The notes under the pieces are model-generated. The model was not told the origin of the DNA, did no database searches, and worked only from the letters and a program-made list of their open reading frames with translations. Source: an uncultured Pelagibacteraceae bacterium (GTDB lineage Bacteria; Pseudomonadota; Alphaproteobacteria; Pelagibacterales; Pelagibacteraceae). Taken from it: 64,000 bases of DNA. The translations under genes were made by a program, and so were the position numbers. Location of the stretch: the NCBI GenBank assembly GCA_902604175.1, contig CACKXR010000003.1, forward strand, positions 1 to 64,000. Direction: 5' to 3'. Below, piece after piece: positions 40,964 to 50,814 of this stretch (position 1 is its first letter; each line of letters begins with the position of its first letter).

Positions 40964-42346
40964 ATGAAGTATATAAGCACAAGAGACAAATCAAAAAACT
41001 TTGAATTTAAAAATGTTTTTATTAAAGGCCTTGCTGATGACGGCGGTCTTTTTATCCCAGAAACTTTACACAAATATTCAGAGTCTGAAATTAGTGATTT
41101 TAAAAAACTAAGTTATTCAGATTTAGCAAAAAAAATTATTTATCCATTTATTGGAAATTTTACTTCAGAAGGTGAGTTAAGTAAAATAATAGAAAAATCT
41201 TACTCAGTTTTTAGAAAAGATAATGTTATTGATCTTATTAAAGTGGGCGACCGTTCCGTGCTTGAATTGTTTCATGGCCCAACCTTAGCTTTTAAAGATG
41301 TTGCAATGCAACTCTTGGGTAATTTTTATGAATTTTATTTAAATAATGAAAATGAAAAGATTAACATTGTAGTTGCCACATCAGGAGATACTGGCGCAGC
41401 TGCCATAGATGCAATTAAAGGGAAAAAAAACTTAAATATATTTGTTCTTCATCCTCATAATCGTATTTCACCTGTTCAAAGAAAATTAATGACAACTGGA
41501 AAAGATGAGAATGTATTCAATATTGCTGTAAAAGGTAACTTCGATGATTGTCAAAATTTAGTTAAATCCATGTTTTCAGATAAAGAATTTTCTAATCAGA
41601 TAAACATGTCTGGTGTTAATTCGATTAATTGGGCCCGAATTATTGCGCAAAGTGTATATTATTTTTATTGTTATTTTTTAGCCGAGGATGACAAACAGCC
41701 AATAAATTTTTCAGTACCAACTGGAAATTTTGGAGATGTGTATGCAGGTTATTTGGCAAAGAAGTTGGGTCTTCCAATTAATAAATTAATAGTAGCCACA
41801 AATCAAAACGATATTTTACATAGAGCTATTTCAAAGGGTAAATATGAGGCCGAACATGTCTCTGAAACTATTTCACCAAGTATGGATATTCAAATTGCAA
41901 GTAATTTTGAGAGATTAATTTATGATTTAAATAATCATGATAGTTCACAAACTTTAGATGACATGAAAAATATTAAACAGAATGGTAAATATACAATCGA
42001 CAATGAGAAGTTAAAAAAAATTAATCAAGATTTTTTATCGGCAAGAATGAGTGAGCAGGAAACACTAGATGTGATCAAAAATATTTATGAAAAATTTAAT
42101 ATGGTTTTAGATCCACACACAGCTATAGGGTATGGAGCTTTTGATAAACATGATTTAAAAGGAAACAATATTGTTCTTGCAACTGCACACCCATGTAAAT
42201 TTCCAGATGCAATTTTAAAGGCTATAAACTTGAAATCTGATTTACCAGATGAATTAAAGTTTATTTTGGATGAGAAAGAAAATTATGGTATAATTGAAAA
42301 TAATCTCAAAGAAATTAAACAATATATCTTAGGAAAAATTAAATGA
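40964..42346 (+). CDS. thrC: Threonine synthase
   Basis: This 460-aa PLP enzyme converts O-phosphohomoserine to threonine. It starts with MKYISTRDKSK. The cofactor lysine is in FHGPTLAFKDVAMQ, and VVATSGDTGAAAI and VPTGNFGDVYAGY follow. This is the longer bacterial/fungal type. It begins directly after surf1, a common alphaproteobacterial order. thrB lies about 1.9 kb further, convergent to it. Confidence 0.97.
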   Translation: MKYISTRDKSKNFEFKNVFIKGLADDGGLFIPETLHKYSESEISDFKKLSYSDLAKKIIYPFIGNFTSEGELSKIIEKSYSVFRKDNVIDLIKVGDRSVLELFHGPTLAFKDVAMQLLGNFYEFYLNNENEKINIVVATSGDTGAAAIDAIKGKKNLNIFVLHPHNRISPVQRKLMTTGKDENVFNIAVKGNFDDCQNLVKSMFSDKEFSNQINMSGVNSINWARIIAQSVYYFYCYFLAEDDKQPINFSVPTGNFGDVYAGYLAKKLGLPINKLIVATNQNDILHRAISKGKYEAEHVSETISPSMDIQIASNFERLIYDLNNHDSSQTLDDMKNIKQNGKYTIDNEKLKKINQDFLSARMSEQETLDVIKNIYEKFNMVLDPHTAIGYGAFDKHDLKGNNIVLATAHPCKFPDAILKAINLKSDLPDELKFILDEKENYGIIENNLKEIKQYILGKIK

Positions 42347-42831
42347 AAATTAAAGAAGGGGATAAAATTCCAAATTCAGAATTTTACCATTTAGACGAAA
42401 CTGGTGCACCAAAAAAAATATCTACTTCGGAGTTATTTGACAACAATAAAACTATAGTTATAGGGGTTCCAGGAGCTTTTACTAAAGTTTGCTCCGCTAA
42501 ACATTTGCCAGGGTATGTTAACAATTTTGAAGCTGCTAAAAAAAAAGGGATTACCAAAATTATTTGTGTTTCGGTAAATGACCCAAATGTAATGAAAGCT
42601 TGGGGTGATAGTCAAAAGGTAGAGGACAAGATTTTTATGGCAGCAGATCCATACTGTGAATTTACTAAATTAATTGGTGCAGATATTGATAGATTTGACA
42701 GAGGTCAAGGAACGCGATCAGAAAGATATACTATGCTGGTTGAAAATAATATTGCAACTAAGATAAAAGCTGAAGAAGATACAGCGACCTGTGAGATGTC
42801 AGCTGCAGAGAATTTTTTAGTTTCAATTTAA
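42343..42831 (+). CDS. Peroxiredoxin (Prx5-like)
   Basis: This 162-aa enzyme reduces peroxides in the cytoplasm. The active-site region is VPGAFTKVCSAKHLPGYV, with the peroxidatic cysteine in the Prx5-type setting. An additional cysteine in ATCEMSAAENFL near the C-terminus may act in resolution. Length is typical of thiol peroxidases using glutathione/glutaredoxin or thioredoxin. It overlaps thrC by ATGA and ends in a 9-base overlap with the convergent rnhA. Confidence 0.93.
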   Translation: MKIKEGDKIPNSEFYHLDETGAPKKISTSELFDNNKTIVIGVPGAFTKVCSAKHLPGYVNNFEAAKKKGITKIICVSVNDPNVMKAWGDSQKVEDKIFMAADPYCEFTKLIGADIDRFDRGQGTRSERYTMLVENNIATKIKAEEDTATCEMSAAENFLVSI

Positions 42832-43248
42832 ATTAGCTGCTTTTTTAGCCAACATATCCACTTCTTCATTTAGAGGGTCTCCAGCATGTGCTTTAACCCA
42901 ATTCCATTTTACGTTTAAAGATTGGTTTAGTTTATGTAATTCAAGCCATAAATCTTTGTTTTTAACATTCTCTTTTTTTGATGTTTTCCAATTATTTAAT
43001 ACCCAATTATTAATCCACTCAGTAATTCCATTTTTTACATATTTTGAATCTGTAAATATCTCTATTGGGTCTTTTGAGTTTATATTTTTTAAGGCATTAA
43101 TTGGGGCTAAAAGTTCCATCCTGTTATTTGTCGTATTTTTTTCATTTCCACTAATTTTTTTAATTTCTCCATTCATATTAATTATTGCAGCCCATCCACC
43201 ATTTCCTGGATTAGACAGGCAGGAACCATCTGTATAAATTTTAATCAT
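42823..43248 (-). CDS. rnhA: Ribonuclease HI
   Basis: This 141-aa nuclease cuts RNA in RNA-DNA hybrids. Catalytic acids are seen in YTDGSCLSNPG, the glutamate in NNRMELLAPI and the aspartate in EIFTDSKYV; the fourth acid is in NEEVDMLAKKAA. The basic-protrusion region INNWVLNNWKTSKK is present. It is the last gene of the long minus-strand run and overlaps thrB by 4 bases. Confidence 0.97.
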   Translation of the reverse strand: MIKIYTDGSCLSNPGNGGWAAIINMNGEIKKISGNEKNTTNNRMELLAPINALKNINSKDPIEIFTDSKYVKNGITEWINNWVLNNWKTSKKENVKNKDLWLELHKLNQSLNVKWNWVKAHAGDPLNEEVDMLAKKAANLN

Positions 43249-44213
43249 CTAGGTAAATAATCTTTATAAGAGCTCAAGCTATTATGAGTAAGTAGTTTTT
43301 GATAATACTCGTTAGGATTTTTTATCTTTATTAAAGCTGTTTTAGGAGTATTAGAATAATCATAAAGTCTAGTTAATAAGTAACGCAAAGCTGCCCCTCT
43401 ACATAGAACATTAATAGCATTTTTTTCTCTAGAAGAAATTTTCTTAACACTCTCATAGCCTTTAATTAAACTTTTAATTTTTTGTTTATTCATTGAAAAT
43501 TTTTTACCCGTTAAATCAAAACATAGGGAGTTAATACAAATTGCAATTTCATACATAAAATAATCGTTTCCAGCAAAGTAAAAATCTATAATCCCTGAGA
43601 GTTTATTTTTTTTGAAAAATATATTATCAATAAATAAATCCCCATGAATAATTCCATTTGGTAACTTTTTTGGCCACTGCTTATTGATATCCTTAAAATT
43701 ATTTTTCAAAAAAAGATCTATTTTTGAAAATTTATTGCCTTTAAACTTGATACTTTTTAATAAAGAGTAAAGATTTTTAATACCCATTGAGTTTTTGCGA
43801 TAAAGTTTCAGTTTTTTTGTTACCAAATGCATTCGAGCAGTAATTTTTCCAACAGAGTAACAATCTTTAATATTAATTTTTTTTTTATCTTTTCCCTCTA
43901 AAAAAGAGACAATACAGGCAGTTTTTTTTTTTAATTTTATCAGATAACTATTACCTTTGGTTCTCAGAGGTTTTGGACAATTTATTCTAGAGCTATTTAA
44001 ATTATCCATTAGTTCCATAAAAAAAGGAACATCTTTTTCTGAAACTCTTTTTTCAAAAATAGTAAGGATAAATTTTTTATTTTTTGATTTTAATAAATAA
44101 TTTGTGTTCTCAATTCCTTGTTTAATTCCTTGGAAGTTTATAATATTATCTATATCAAACTTATTATTTATTATTTTAATATCATTCTTATCTATTTTTG
44201 TATAAACAGCCAT
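43245..44213 (-). CDS. thrB: Homoserine kinase, APH-fold type
   Basis: This 322-aa enzyme phosphorylates homoserine in threonine synthesis. It is the kinase-fold type common in alphaproteobacteria, not the GHMP type. It has the ligand segment QGIENTNYLLKS, the catalytic loop IIHGDLFIDNIFF and the metal motif GIIDFYFAGND. Length is right (about 320). It follows ispH directly, a typical alphaproteobacterial order. Confidence 0.93.
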   Translation of the reverse strand: MAVYTKIDKNDIKIINNKFDIDNIINFQGIKQGIENTNYLLKSKNKKFILTIFEKRVSEKDVPFFMELMDNLNSSRINCPKPLRTKGNSYLIKLKKKTACIVSFLEGKDKKKINIKDCYSVGKITARMHLVTKKLKLYRKNSMGIKNLYSLLKSIKFKGNKFSKIDLFLKNNFKDINKQWPKKLPNGIIHGDLFIDNIFFKKNKLSGIIDFYFAGNDYFMYEIAICINSLCFDLTGKKFSMNKQKIKSLIKGYESVKKISSREKNAINVLCRGAALRYLLTRLYDYSNTPKTALIKIKNPNEYYQKLLTHNSLSSYKDYLPR

Positions 44214-45158
44214 CTAATTTAATTTATTGGGGATTTTAAAAATTACATTTTCTTTTATTACTTCAACTTCATTTATATTTATAGTAAACTTATTTTTGAG
44301 CGCATTTATGAAATTTTCAACTAAAATTTCCGGAGCAGACGCACCTGATGATATACCTATAGTGTTAAATTTTCTTATTTCATCATATGGGATTTCACTT
44401 TCGGAATGAATTAAGTGAGCATTCTCACATCCTGATTTTTTCGCAACCTCAACTAATCTTACGGAGTTTGAGGAGTTTCTACTTCCAATCACAAAAAACA
44501 TTTCACATTGTTTTGCAATATTCTTTACAGCAGCCTGCCTATTTGTTGTGGCATAACAAATGTCTTCCTTCATTGGTTCTTTCATTGATGGATATTTATT
44601 TTTTAAGATTTTTATTATTTCTTTGGTGTCATCTACTGATAATGTCGTTTGAGTTATATAGGCAATTTTATGAAATTTTTCAGTGTGATAATTTTTAGCC
44701 TCATACTCATTCTGAATTAGTTTTACTGCACCTTCCGGAAGCTGCCCCATAGTTCCAACAACTTCTGGATGGTTTTCGTGTCCAATTAAAATAATGTGAT
44801 ATCCAGCTTTATTCAGATTTTCTGCCTCTCTATGTACTTTTGAAACTAAAGGACATGTTGCATCTACATAAGTCATTTTATAGTTTTTTGCATCCTCTGG
44901 TATTTTTTTTGGCACACCATGAGCAGAAAAAATAACAGGTCTAGTTTTGTCTTTAATTTCCTCAAGCTCTTCTACAAATATGGCTCCTTTATTTTTAAGG
45001 TTGTCAACCACGTGCTTGTTGTGAACAATTTCGTGACGAACGTAAACTGGAGCACCAAATTTTTGAATTGATTTTTCAACAATTTCAATTGCTCTTTCAA
45101 CACCTGCGCAAAATCCGCGTGGCGCAGATAATAGGATGTTTAATTCTTTATTTTTCAT
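44214..45158 (-). CDS. ispH: 4-hydroxy-3-methylbut-2-enyl diphosphate reductase IspH
   Basis: This 314-aa iron-sulfur enzyme makes IPP and DMAPP, the last step of the MEP pathway. The cluster cysteines lie in PRGFCAGVERAI, YVDATCPLVSKVH and near EDICYATTNRQ. Motifs FSAHGVPK, GHENHPEV and SGASAPEILVENF are present. It overlaps blh by 11 bases, placing isoprenoid precursor supply and retinal production on one probable transcript. Confidence 0.97.
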   Translation of the reverse strand: MKNKELNILLSAPRGFCAGVERAIEIVEKSIQKFGAPVYVRHEIVHNKHVVDNLKNKGAIFVEELEEIKDKTRPVIFSAHGVPKKIPEDAKNYKMTYVDATCPLVSKVHREAENLNKAGYHIILIGHENHPEVVGTMGQLPEGAVKLIQNEYEAKNYHTEKFHKIAYITQTTLSVDDTKEIIKILKNKYPSMKEPMKEDICYATTNRQAAVKNIAKQCEMFFVIGSRNSSNSVRLVEVAKKSGCENAHLIHSESEIPYDEIRKFNTIGISSGASAPEILVENFINALKNKFTININEVEVIKENVIFKIPNKLN

Positions 45159-46083
45159 TTTTTTCTAAAAAATATTCCAGCAATATATGTGGAAAGGTCA
45201 AAGACGCCAAACCTATAAAAATTATTTTTAATATCGCACTATTTAATTCATAGACATTATTTAGGAAATAAAGACCCACTAAACAGAAAATAGCAGTCAA
45301 AACTGTTAATGGAAAAGCCTTTTTGACAAATAATCTAAAACCATTGTTTAGATTTGTGTTATCCATTTCAAGAGCAAGAGAAACTGTGTGCCTAATAGAA
45401 TGTAAAAAACAAAAGTAAATAGTAAATGCAATTAATGGAGATAGGTAATAATTTAAAATTATAATCGAGAAGAAATCTAAAAAAATTGCAAATTTATTAA
45501 AGTTAAACTCAATTAAAAATAAAATGACACTCGATAATGCACTTAAGCTAATAGCTATTTCAATTATTTTATACTTTTCAATAAAATTTAAACTTGAGTA
45601 AAATTGCTCATTCTCAATCAGCAACATTTTAAATATAGACACTGTCTCATCAAAATTGAAGTACAAAGGCAAAATAATAACTAATAAGCCTCTAAAAAAA
45701 TAAAGTATTGGAGTTAATTTTGTATTTTTGTTAATTAAAAATTGTGTATCTTCTTTACCAAAATGAAAAGAAGCAACAGCCAAAAAAATTATTAAAGTAA
45801 TAGCTGGTACAATAGTCCATATCAATATCACTGAGAGAGACACAAGTGTGTAAATTAAATAAAAAATATAAAATTTTTTAATGTTTAAAATTGAAAGAAG
45901 TTTTTTACCTTTTAAATGATCGAGTGCACCATGCGAAACACCTATTATTAATATAAGCAACAAACATATCATGGTCGATATATTTAAATTACTAAATTTA
46001 AAGACAATTACTGAAAATATATTACAAAATAAAAAAAAAATAAAAGAGTGATTTAGATTTATTTTTTTTATTTGAGTGCTCAT
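45148..46083 (-). CDS. blh: Beta-carotene 15,15'-dioxygenase Blh/Brp (retinal-forming)
   Basis: This 311-aa membrane protein should cleave beta-carotene into two retinals. About eight helices are visible. The iron-binding histidines of the Brp/Blh family appear in IIGVSHGALDHLKG, AVASFHFGKEDTQF and CFLHSIRHTVSLALEMD. It starts two bases after crtY. Retinal would serve proteorhodopsin, whose gene is not in this window. Confidence 0.92.
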   Translation of the reverse strand: MSTQIKKINLNHSFIFFLFCNIFSVIVFKFSNLNISTMICLLLILIIGVSHGALDHLKGKKLLSILNIKKFYIFYLIYTLVSLSVILIWTIVPAITLIIFLAVASFHFGKEDTQFLINKNTKLTPILYFFRGLLVIILPLYFNFDETVSIFKMLLIENEQFYSSLNFIEKYKIIEIAISLSALSSVILFLIEFNFNKFAIFLDFFSIIILNYYLSPLIAFTIYFCFLHSIRHTVSLALEMDNTNLNNGFRLFVKKAFPLTVLTAIFCLVGLYFLNNVYELNSAILKIIFIGLASLTFPHILLEYFLEKNEK

Positions 46084-46084
46084 T

Positions 46085-47149
46085 TCAAAACAATTCCTTC
46101 AAAAAAACCCGTTTTGGCATCTTTAAAATAATAGAGAAGTCCTCATAAATATTACTTTTATTTGATAAAAAATTGATAACTGTGCTTGGAGAACAATTAA
46201 ACATTTTAAAGAATATCTCTGGCATTTTTTCTGAATTTTTTTTTAATACTTTTAAAAATATGTTATCTAAGAATTTATACTTTGAATTTACGGTAAAATT
46301 ATTTACTTTTTGAATATTTTCAAAATTTTCTCTAATATATTTGCTTTGGCTTTGAATATTCATGAAAGTATATCCGGTACTTAATCTGGTCATGCCTCCT
46401 GCTGTACCAATTTCCATCTGATTTATTTTTTTTATATTTTGTGGATGAAACAATGGGATAGCACCAGTTTCTTTGAATTTAATCTCATAATTTTTAATTT
46501 TTAATTTATTTTTAATATAATCTTCTAGCTGTATTGAATAATCCTGATTTGATGGATGATTTAAATCAGAGATCCATGTTGTCTCAATAAGAGCATTTTT
46601 TGTTGAAAATGGTAGAGTATAAAAAAAGTGCACACTGTTTCTTTGTTCACAATCAAAATCCATTAGATTAAATATTTGGTTGTCAAAAACATCTTTATTT
46701 GTTTCAATCTCAATTCCTGAAAAATGTTGCCATAAATCATTTTTACTGTCAGAAACATTGGTAACACTATTAAAAATAAATGAATTTTTAGTACTTATTT
46801 CATTTATATTTTTAAAAAAATTGATATTAGTATTTTTTTTTAAAGTGTTGATTATCTTATCGTAAAACAGCCCACTATCAATTGATTGGTAAGGAGAGTT
46901 ATCACATTGTACATATTTAGTTTGATTAGGTATATTGACAGAAAAATTACTCCAGCTGTGCTTTACACAATCTTCAAAATTATGAGCTGCAACTTTCCAA
47001 AAAGACCAGGTTTTATCTCTAATATAATCATTTCTTGGTTCAATAATTGCTAATGTTTTATTTTTGAATTTTTCATGAATTTCTAATTCATATGCCAAAG
47101 ATAACCCAGCGCAACCGCCGCCAATAATTATATAGTCAAATTCTCTCAT
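46085..47149 (-). CDS. crtY: Lycopene beta-cyclase CrtY
   Basis: This 354-aa flavoprotein closes both ends of lycopene to give beta-carotene. The N-terminal dinucleotide motif is IIIGGGCAGLSLAYEL. DKTWSFWK and FFYTLPFSTKNALIETTW are family elements, and GTAGGMTRLSTGYTF is the conserved later motif. It is somewhat short (the family is about 380 aa). It overlaps crtB by 14 bases. Confidence 0.94.
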   Translation of the reverse strand: MREFDYIIIGGGCAGLSLAYELEIHEKFKNKTLAIIEPRNDYIRDKTWSFWKVAAHNFEDCVKHSWSNFSVNIPNQTKYVQCDNSPYQSIDSGLFYDKIINTLKKNTNINFFKNINEISTKNSFIFNSVTNVSDSKNDLWQHFSGIEIETNKDVFDNQIFNLMDFDCEQRNSVHFFYTLPFSTKNALIETTWISDLNHPSNQDYSIQLEDYIKNKLKIKNYEIKFKETGAIPLFHPQNIKKINQMEIGTAGGMTRLSTGYTFMNIQSQSKYIRENFENIQKVNNFTVNSKYKFLDNIFLKVLKKNSEKMPEIFFKMFNCSPSTVINFLSNKSNIYEDFSIILKMPKRVFLKELF

Positions 47150-47987
47150 CTAATTTAATTTCTTCATTAATTAAATAATGGTCATGATCAATATTATCAT
47201 CATTATTATTGGTTAATACAAGTTTAAGTAAATCAATTATTGAAAGTAATGTTTCAACTATTTTTTCTAAACTATTGACATAAATTTTTCCTGATTTTTT
47301 ATAATTTTCAAAGTTTTTTTTGTTTAAAATTTTATAACCAATTTTTCTATAAACTCTTCTTGCAACTAAAATAGAAAATCTAAAACTTAAGGGTATTTCT
47401 TTAATTGAGTAAAAAGAATTTTCATAAAATTTTTCTGATAATTCAATTGTAGATTTTATATTTTCAAAATTTTGATCAATGTAGACCCTGTTATTATTAA
47501 AATCTTCAATTACATCTCTTGAAATATTTGTTAGTTGCATAGCGATACCAAGATCAATTGCAGATTTTAAAGAATTTTTTTTATTTACTTTTAATATCTT
47601 TGCCATCATTAGTCCTACAGTACCTGCTACTCGATAAGAATAAATTAATAACTCTTTTTCTGTAGTTAACTTTACCTGTTCTTTGATATCTGAATTTATA
47701 CCGTCAAATAAATCATGAATAATTGTAATTGGAATATTATACTCAGAAATTAGACCCCAAATATTTTTAATTATTGGATCGTTAAAATTTTTATTTTTAA
47801 AATTATCTTTAAATTTTTTAAATTTCTCTTTTTTGACTGTAACAGTGTTTTCATCATCTGCAATATTATCAGCTACTCTGCAAAAATCGTAAAGTGCTGA
47901 ACACTTTTTATAAGTGTCTTTTGGTAAAAAAAAACCAGCCCAGTTAAAAGATTTTGCATATGTTGCTAGATAATTTTTAGCAGACAT
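47136..47987 (-). CDS. crtB: Phytoene synthase CrtB
   Basis: This 283-aa enzyme joins two geranylgeranyl diphosphates into phytoene. The first aspartate-rich motif is YDFCRVADNIADDE near residue 30. The second is MQLTNISRDVIEDFNNNRVYI near 150. RVAGTVGLMMAKIL lies between. Length is typical. It overlaps crtI by one base. No geranylgeranyl diphosphate synthase (crtE) is in this window. Confidence 0.95.
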   Translation of the reverse strand: MSAKNYLATYAKSFNWAGFFLPKDTYKKCSALYDFCRVADNIADDENTVTVKKEKFKKFKDNFKNKNFNDPIIKNIWGLISEYNIPITIIHDLFDGINSDIKEQVKLTTEKELLIYSYRVAGTVGLMMAKILKVNKKNSLKSAIDLGIAMQLTNISRDVIEDFNNNRVYIDQNFENIKSTIELSEKFYENSFYSIKEIPLSFRFSILVARRVYRKIGYKILNKKNFENYKKSGKIYVNSLEKIVETLLSIIDLLKLVLTNNNDDNIDHDHYLINEEIKLDERI

Positions 47988-49447
47988 TAAAGCAGTTTAT
48001 CCAAGACTTTTGCTGAAGATAATACTCCGGGTACCCCAGCTCCTGGGTGCGTTCCAGCTCCAACAAAATAAAGTCCGTCATAAATTTCAGATTTATTATG
48101 AAATCTAAAATATGCAGATTGAGTGAATTTAGGCTGAATTGAAAATCCAGATCCAAACTTTGTGTTTAGTTCTTTTTCAAAATAATCTGGGGTTAAATAA
48201 AAATCAGCTACAATATTTTCTCTAAGATTTGGCATTAAATCTTTTTCCATTTTATCAATTACTAAATTTTTCATGTTTTCACCTTCAGTTCGCCAATCGA
48301 TTTTAGATTGATTATTGGGAACTGGGACTAGAACATAAAAACAGTCATTTCCCTCCGGTGCCATTGATTTGTCAGTTGCCGAGGGTCTGTGTAGATAATA
48401 GCTAATATCGTTATTTAATTTCTTATTATTAAAAATATCTTCCAGATGTTCTTTGTATTTATTTCCAAACTTAATTGTATGATGCTCAACATCTTCATAA
48501 ACCTTTTTTGTTCCAAAATAGTAAACAAAAAGACCCATTGAATATTCCATTCTTTTCTTTTTCCAATTAAAAATAAAAGAGCCTTGATCATTTTTTTTTA
48601 ACATTTTTTCGTAAAAAGCTGGTGGATCTGCATTACAAACAACGTTTTCAGCCTCAATGATTTCTTGGTTGTTTAATTTAATACCAGTAATTTTATTACT
48701 TTTTGAAATGATCTCAGTAACTTCACTATTTTTGATTATATCAATTCTCTCTTCAAGCATAAGTTTTTCTAGACCTTTAATAATATTCCCTGTGCCTCCC
48801 ATAGAATAATGGATTCCCCATTTTTTCTCTAAGTAAAGTATTAGTCCATAAATTGAAGTAGTGGTGAATGGATTACCTCCTACTAATAGTGGATGCATAC
48901 TGAGCATTCTTCTTAATTTTTCATTTTTTATAAATGAAGATACTAATGAGTAAACTGATTTATAGCTTTTAAGTTTAAGTAGCGCTGGAAGTTGTTGCAT
49001 CATTACAAAAGGTTTATCAAAAGGAACATCTGCTAACTCTGTAAACCCTTTATCAAAAATCTTTTTGGTAAAACTCACTAATTTTTGATATCCGTCAACA
49101 TCATCTTTACTTATATCCTCTATTTGTTTAACCATATTATCTTCATCACCAGAATAATTAAATTTAGATTTATCCTCAAAAATAAATTGGTACCAAATTT
49201 TAAGAGGAGATAACTCGATGTAGTTTTTTGGATCCTTTTTAAATAATTCAAACAACTCATTAATTAAATAGGGTGCTGTAATTACAGTCGGGCCACCATC
49301 AAATATAAAACCATTTTTCTTAAACACTCTAGCTCTACCACCAAGATCAGGATGCTTTTCAATTAATTTAACTTGATGACCTTTTGCCTTTAGACGTAAA
49401 GCTGCAGCAATCCCTCCAAATCCAGATCCAATCACTATAGAATTCAT
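47987..49447 (-). CDS. crtI: Phytoene desaturase CrtI
   Basis: This 486-aa FAD enzyme takes phytoene to lycopene in four desaturations. It has VIGSGFGGIAAALRLK, then HPDLGGRARVF and FDGGPTVITAPYL in the N-terminal FAD domain. The C-terminal signature is FVGAGTHPGAGVPGVL. It is the first crt gene, 39 bases after atpF. No SD is seen, but an AT-rich TATAAAT lies 9 bases before the ATG on the minus strand, so a private promoter with a very short leader is possible. Confidence 0.96.
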   Translation of the reverse strand: MNSIVIGSGFGGIAAALRLKAKGHQVKLIEKHPDLGGRARVFKKNGFIFDGGPTVITAPYLINELFELFKKDPKNYIELSPLKIWYQFIFEDKSKFNYSGDEDNMVKQIEDISKDDVDGYQKLVSFTKKIFDKGFTELADVPFDKPFVMMQQLPALLKLKSYKSVYSLVSSFIKNEKLRRMLSMHPLLVGGNPFTTTSIYGLILYLEKKWGIHYSMGGTGNIIKGLEKLMLEERIDIIKNSEVTEIISKSNKITGIKLNNQEIIEAENVVCNADPPAFYEKMLKKNDQGSFIFNWKKKRMEYSMGLFVYYFGTKKVYEDVEHHTIKFGNKYKEHLEDIFNNKKLNNDISYYLHRPSATDKSMAPEGNDCFYVLVPVPNNQSKIDWRTEGENMKNLVIDKMEKDLMPNLRENIVADFYLTPDYFEKELNTKFGSGFSIQPKFTQSAYFRFHNKSEIYDGLYFVGAGTHPGAGVPGVLSSAKVLDKLL

Positions 49448-49486
49448 ATTAATAATTTATAGTTTTTTTAGGAAATTGTAAGTGTA

Positions 49487-49984
49487 TTATGAGCTAATTT
49501 TTTTTAGCTGCTCTTTAGTCTCATCTAAATTTTTTTGAAATACAGCATCGAGTTTTGATTTATCTACTGATGTGGATATAATTTTTTTAACTGAGTCCAC
49601 TGCTATTTTAATTGAAGCATCTTTTATCTCTTTTATAGCTGCTTCTTTCATTTGACTTATTTTATTTTCAGCAAGATTTTTTTTGATCTCAGAAGATTTA
49701 TGAAATTTATCGTTTAATTCTATTACCAATCTATCCGAGTCTTTTTTTGCTTGATCTAAAATGTTATTACTAACCTTTTGAGCGGTATCTAATTTTTTTT
49801 GAGCATTATCTAGCAAATTTTTTGCTTCAGTTCTTAATTTTTCACTCTCATTAATTTCATTTTTAATATCAGAGATCATTTTATCTAGGATTTGAGAAAC
49901 TTTTTGTGGAATTTTTAAATAAATTAAAGCACCAAAAAAGATTAGAAATGATACTGCTACCCAAAATGTTGCATCAATTGCCAT
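49487..49984 (-). CDS. atpF: ATP synthase F0 subunit b
   Basis: The start is placed at the ATG reading MAIDATFWVAVSF (165 aa), as in other alphaproteobacterial b subunits; the tracked ORF extends into b'. One N-terminal membrane helix (about residues 6-24) is followed by a long charged coiled coil forming the peripheral stalk. The short overlap with b' suggests translational coupling. It is the last atp gene here; the F1 genes are not in the window. Confidence 0.92.
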   Translation of the reverse strand: MAIDATFWVAVSFLIFFGALIYLKIPQKVSQILDKMISDIKNEINESEKLRTEAKNLLDNAQKKLDTAQKVSNNILDQAKKDSDRLVIELNDKFHKSSEIKKNLAENKISQMKEAAIKEIKDASIKIAVDSVKKIISTSVDKSKLDAVFQKNLDETKEQLKKISS

Positions 49985-50564
49985 AGTATTTATTCCCATT
50001 TCTTTTCGATAGATCATCAACAATTGCAGATATGCTACTACTGTTAACGCCGGAACCAATTAACTTTTCTAAAAGTTCTGAAGAAGTTTCAATTGCTATT
50101 TTATTTATTTTATCTGGAGCGCTAACTCTTAAAGCTTCTATTTCTTTTTCAGCTTTATTAACTTCATCATCAATTTGCTGATCTAAAACCTCTTTTTTAG
50201 CCGTTATATCTTTTAGCGCTTTTTCTCTTGTTTGATTAAACATAGTTTTAGCCTCATTCTTACTCTTTAATATAACTTCATCATATTCCTTAAGCTTAAC
50301 TTCACTATCTTCTCTTTGTTTTTCTGCGGCCTCAATATTTTCTAAAATTTGAGATTTTCTCGATTCTAAATTGTTACTAATTTTTGGCAGTATGAATTTT
50401 GACAAAACAACATACATAGTTCCAAAAGTAAGTATTAACCAAAAAATTTGAGAGATCCAAAACTCAGGATTTAGTTGAGGCATACCTCCGCTTTCAGCTG
50501 CAAATGCTTCGTTAAAAAATAAGAAGCTAAAAAATATCGACTGAAAATATATTTTTTTAATCAT
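49974..50564 (-). CDS. atpG: ATP synthase F0 subunit b' (second stalk subunit)
   Basis: The ATG at 50564 gives 196 aa; the tracked TTG would overlap atpE. It has a signal-like hydrophobic N-terminus (FFSFLFFNEAFAAES). A membrane helix follows (FWLILTFGTMYVVLSKFIL), then a coiled-coil stalk. Split b/b' heterodimers occur in alphaproteobacteria, cyanobacteria and chloroplasts. It lies four bases after atpE. Confidence 0.92.
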   Translation of the reverse strand: MIKKIYFQSIFFSFLFFNEAFAAESGGMPQLNPEFWISQIFWLILTFGTMYVVLSKFILPKISNNLESRKSQILENIEAAEKQREDSEVKLKEYDEVILKSKNEAKTMFNQTREKALKDITAKKEVLDQQIDDEVNKAEKEIEALRVSAPDKINKIAIETSSELLEKLIGSGVNSSSISAIVDDLSKRNGNKYYGN

Positions 50565-50568
50565 TAAT

Positions 50569-50796
50569 TTAAAACGCAAATAAAATGATTAATGCAACTA
50601 CTAATCCAAATAATCCTGTAGCTTCCGCTAAAGCGAAACCTAAAAGTAAATTAGGAAACTGTTTTTGTGCTGCAGACGGATTTCTCATCGCTCCAGACAA
50701 ATAATTTCCAAAAATTATTCCGATACCTACTCCGGCACCTGCTAAAGCAATTGCTGCTAAACCAGCTCCGATCATTTTTGCTGCTTCTAATTCCAT
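50569..50796 (-). CDS. atpE: ATP synthase F0 subunit c
   Basis: This 75-aa hairpin of two helices makes the rotor ring. The ion-binding carboxylate is the glutamate in ALAEATGLFG. The first helix (LAAIALAGAGVGIG) has no glutamine, and the second lacks the Na+-binding E-S/T pair, so the ring should use protons. The ATG is preceded by AAGGAGG at 50808-50801, a full SD that its neighbours lack. This fits the need for many c copies per enzyme. Confidence 0.98.
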   Translation of the reverse strand: MELEAAKMIGAGLAAIALAGAGVGIGIIFGNYLSGAMRNPSAAQKQFPNLLLGFALAEATGLFGLVVALIILFAF

Positions 50797-50814
50797 TATT
50801 TCCTCCTTGGTTAA

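Noticed and set aside
45148-49447. Recent horizontal transfer of the crt cluster, judged from composition
   Set aside because: AT content and codon style look the same as in neighbours; only comparative gene order could show insertion.
50569-50796. Sodium-driven ATP synthase
   Set aside because: The c subunit lacks the glutamine in helix 1 and the E-S/T pair in helix 2 that mark Na+ rings; ALAEATGL fits a proton-binding ring.
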